This document shows, one piece after another, positions 13,793 through 15,716 of a DNA stretch of 15,716 nucleotides. The notes under the pieces were generated by a model. The model saw only the letters and a list, made by a program, of their open reading frames with translations, had not been told where the DNA came from and did no database searches. The stretch comes from Thiotrichaceae bacterium. Its GTDB lineage: Bacteria > Pseudomonadota > Gammaproteobacteria > Thiotrichales > Thiotrichaceae. Each line of letters begins with the position of its first letter. Position 1 is the stretch's first letter. The position numbers were made by a program, and so were the translations under genes. The stretch is from assembly GCA_027008665.1 (NCBI GenBank), contig JALVEA010000064.1, forward strand, positions 1 through 15,716, given 5' to 3'.

Positions 13793-15716
13793 CTAAAAGT
13801 TTAATTGTTTAGCAATATAACGAGATAATCCATTATTTGCATCACGAAAGAACCGTTCTGGATCTTTTTTAAGCTTAACACGTTGATTTACCGATAGCAC
13901 AGGTCGAGCGATAAATGAAAAAAGTATAATAATAAAGCGTTGCTTTCTTGTAAAAGAGGAGAGTAGATTAATGTTGACAGTGTTGCTTTTGCTAATCGTT
14001 TCTGCTCCTCCAAAGCTTAAAAATAAAGGTTCATCTAAATGAAGCATTGGTATTTTAGCACCTATTAGGATTGGTTTTTTAGAAAGCCCGCGCAGGGACT
14101 CAAATAAAATATCATTGACCAAGCTTAATTTAGCATTATCCTCTTTGCGGATAATTTGCGTATAAGAGGACTTCCCGAAGGAATAAACACGTTCAAGCAG
14201 ATGATAAGTAAAGCGTTCTACTTTAGTTTTATCAACGTATAAATCACTATTTAACAAGGTGAGAACATCGGCTGTATTATTGGCGGAATAATTCATTCCC
14301 TTATGACCATAAAAGGCATTGCCTAGATAAATGGTGGGAGTATTAAATAATGCTGCCAGTAAACCAACCCCTGAATTTAATACCAGTACATAATGGGCAA
14401 GTGCTAATAAATCATGAATATGGATATCATTGACAAAGGTCACACCCCTTACATCGGGCGATTTAGATTCTAATGGATGCTTTTTACCAAGCACTATCCA
14501 TCGATTCGGATCAAGTTGTTGCGTTACCTCACTAACGAGCTGATTAAACCCCTGTGCTGATTGCATATTAGCTGCAAAATATTTGCACACAGAATCAGAA
14601 GGACGTTGAAAAGGAATCAATAAGACCTTTTTCCCCTCAAGATTAAATTGTTGCTTCAATACTTGTAATGTTTTGCGCTTGCTATTTTTTTCTAATGTTT
14701 GCTCACTTGCACATAAATTGTGAATATAATCTCGTGTTTGAGCTTGTTGCTTTTTATTCAGTGGCTTATCCCAATATTTTAGGTGATAACTCTTACTATC
14801 GGCATTAAAACCATTCGGATCAAAAAACCAACTATCAGGCAACGCACCACGATCAAAAACCCAGTAATTTATCTTTTCTTTTTTAATCGCCTGATACAAT
14901 TTTAAACGGTGCGGATTACCATAAGGATTTTTAAATCCAAGATGCGTAATCTTTTGATCTTTAATTTGTTTAATTAAAGCAGAGGCATTAGAAAACTGTG
15001 TTTCATCAATAAATAATACCTCACCCATTGCAGGCAATGCATAGCGCAAAGCATCCGCAAAAGAAGAGGCTTGTTTGGCAAGAATAAGGGTTTTATTAGG
15101 ATTAGAAAAATCCCGCAATGGTCGCGGTTGTAATCGATTGGCATCAAATTTTATCATTACCCGCTTTAATAAGGGGAAATTATGTCGAGATTGATGATAA
15201 TGAGGAATGCGTCGCGGAGGGTGGTATAGATGCAACATAAAAATACCCTTTATAAAGACATCCATTCCATGCAACGCAAAATAAGTCCGAAACCCTCTAT
15301 AATGATAAAAAGGGGAATTATTTAGATTTTGATAATAATCCGATGTACGTGGTGCTTTAGGATTGTAATAACTCAATCGATGTAAAATATCGTAATCTTC
15401 AGCTCCATGCCCTGAAAAATCACGATGATGACCACCTAAACTTAAATAATGGTAGCGATTGACCACAATCGCAGAGCTACCATAAACCAAAGAGTGACAA
15501 TAGGTTTTGCTCTGGGTAATCAGAAGATTTTGTAGCTGATTATCCATTTGATTTTCATTTTTGTCTTTGGAAATCTGTGAATAATACGCCGCATTTCCAG
15601 CTTCATTTAAAAAAGCAACAGGGACACAGAAAAAATCATGACTTCGACTGAATGCAATTTTCCGATTAATAATCTCTGTGTGTACTCTGTGATACATCGT
15701 CTCAGAACAAATAAAA
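13793..15716 (-). CDS. Capsule glycosyltransferase fused to a KpsS-like Capsule_synth domain, 5' end outside window
   Basis: The frame is open through the right edge (upstream of the internal ATG 15697 it continues as FICSET), so the N-terminus is missing; 641 codons are visible. The first ~190 residues resemble the C-terminal part of GT-A capsule glycosyltransferases, with the acceptor-loop motif FSGHGAEDYDILHRL (Glu100 counting from that ATG), as in galactosyltransferase/chondroitin-polymerase-like enzymes; the nucleotide-sugar DxD site would lie outside. From about 200 to 520 follows a Capsule_synth-type module related to KpsS: VLLIPFQRPSDS, WIVLGKKHPLESKS, VLVLNSGVGLLAALFNTPTI, YLGNAFYGHKG. 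It probably both extends capsule chains and acts in Kdo-type priming, but substrate is unknown. It is directly upstream of the kpsC-type gene (20-base gap). Intact within the window. Confidence 0.8.
   Translation of the reverse strand, partial: FICSETMYHRVHTEIINRKIAFSRSHDFFCVPVAFLNEAGNAAYYSQISKDKNENQMDNQLQNLLITQSKTYCHSLVYGSSAIVVNRYHYLSLGGHHRDFSGHGAEDYDILHRLSYYNPKAPRTSDYYQNLNNSPFYHYRGFRTYFALHGMDVFIKGIFMLHLYHPPRRIPHYHQSRHNFPLLKRVMIKFDANRLQPRPLRDFSNPNKTLILAKQASSFADALRYALPAMGEVLFIDETQFSNASALIKQIKDQKITHLGFKNPYGNPHRLKLYQAIKKEKINYWVFDRGALPDSWFFDPNGFNADSKSYHLKYWDKPLNKKQQAQTRDYIHNLCASEQTLEKNSKRKTLQVLKQQFNLEGKKVLLIPFQRPSDSVCKYFAANMQSAQGFNQLVSEVTQQLDPNRWIVLGKKHPLESKSPDVRGVTFVNDIHIHDLLALAHYVLVLNSGVGLLAALFNTPTIYLGNAFYGHKGMNYSANNTADVLTLLNSDLYVDKTKVERFTYHLLERVYSFGKSSYTQIIRKEDNAKLSLVNDILFESLRGLSKKPILIGAKIPMLHLDEPLFLSFGGAETISKSNTVNINLLSSFTRKQRFIIILFSFIARPVLSVNQRVKLKKDPERFFRDANNGLSRYIAKQLNF

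Noticed and set aside
1..15716. CRISPR arrays, tRNA or rRNA genes
   Set aside because: No regularly spaced direct repeats, cloverleaf-like segments or rRNA motifs were seen on either strand.

Overview
The window is AT-rich bacterial DNA, most likely gammaproteobacterial. It carries a thrS-infC pair, a KpsC-type capsule locus, a GumC/Wzc-type exopolysaccharide locus and many short mobile remnants. The mix (secreted alpha-carbonic anhydrase, decayed group II intron, IS66 fragment, palindromic repeats) would suit an environmental lineage such as Thiotrichales or Methylococcales, but this placement is a low-confidence inference.

Left part (1-2717): the 5' part of a pseudo-receiver-domain gene runs off the left edge on the minus strand. 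It is divergent from a circularly permuted ribosome-assembly GTPase (ylqF/rbgA). Next come a 129-bp palindromic repeat and a periplasmic alpha-carbonic anhydrase with a near-consensus sigma70 promoter.

First polysaccharide block (2731-7479, minus strand, transcribed right to left): a GumC/Wzc-type chain-length regulator with a BY-kinase-like domain; a closely coupled single-pass protein with four cysteines; a decayed NarL-type sensor kinase fragment; and an HlyD-type adaptor broken by two frameshifts, both in poly-A runs. The front of this operon looks intact and its distal end looks decayed.

Housekeeping island (7738-10522, plus strand): thrS and infC. The thrS leader holds a terminator-like hairpin and, four bases before the Shine-Dalgarno, a 7-bp stem with a 7-base loop reading A-U-[UGU]-A-A. 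That is the geometry of a tRNA anticodon arm with the threonine anticodon UGU. It is a strong candidate for an autoregulatory operator analogous to the one known in E. coli thrS. A diverged copy of the same leader (40 of 48 positions identical by eye, plus a related hairpin) lies upstream of infC, and infC itself appears to start at AUC. These are the most interesting signals in the window.

Remnant zone (10523-11666): the usual infC partners rpmI and rplT are absent. In their place are a hairpin, the last ~75 codons of an IS66-type transposase, a short inverted-repeat segment, and a group II intron reduced to its 5' RNA region, the reverse transcriptase C-terminus and domains V/VI.

Capsule block (11667-15716, minus strand): a two-domain KpsC-type beta-Kdo transferase preceded by a large protein, cut by the window edge. 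That protein joins the C-terminal part of a GT-A capsule glycosyltransferase to a KpsS-like Capsule_synth domain. Together they suggest synthesis of a group 2-like capsule with a Kdo linker.
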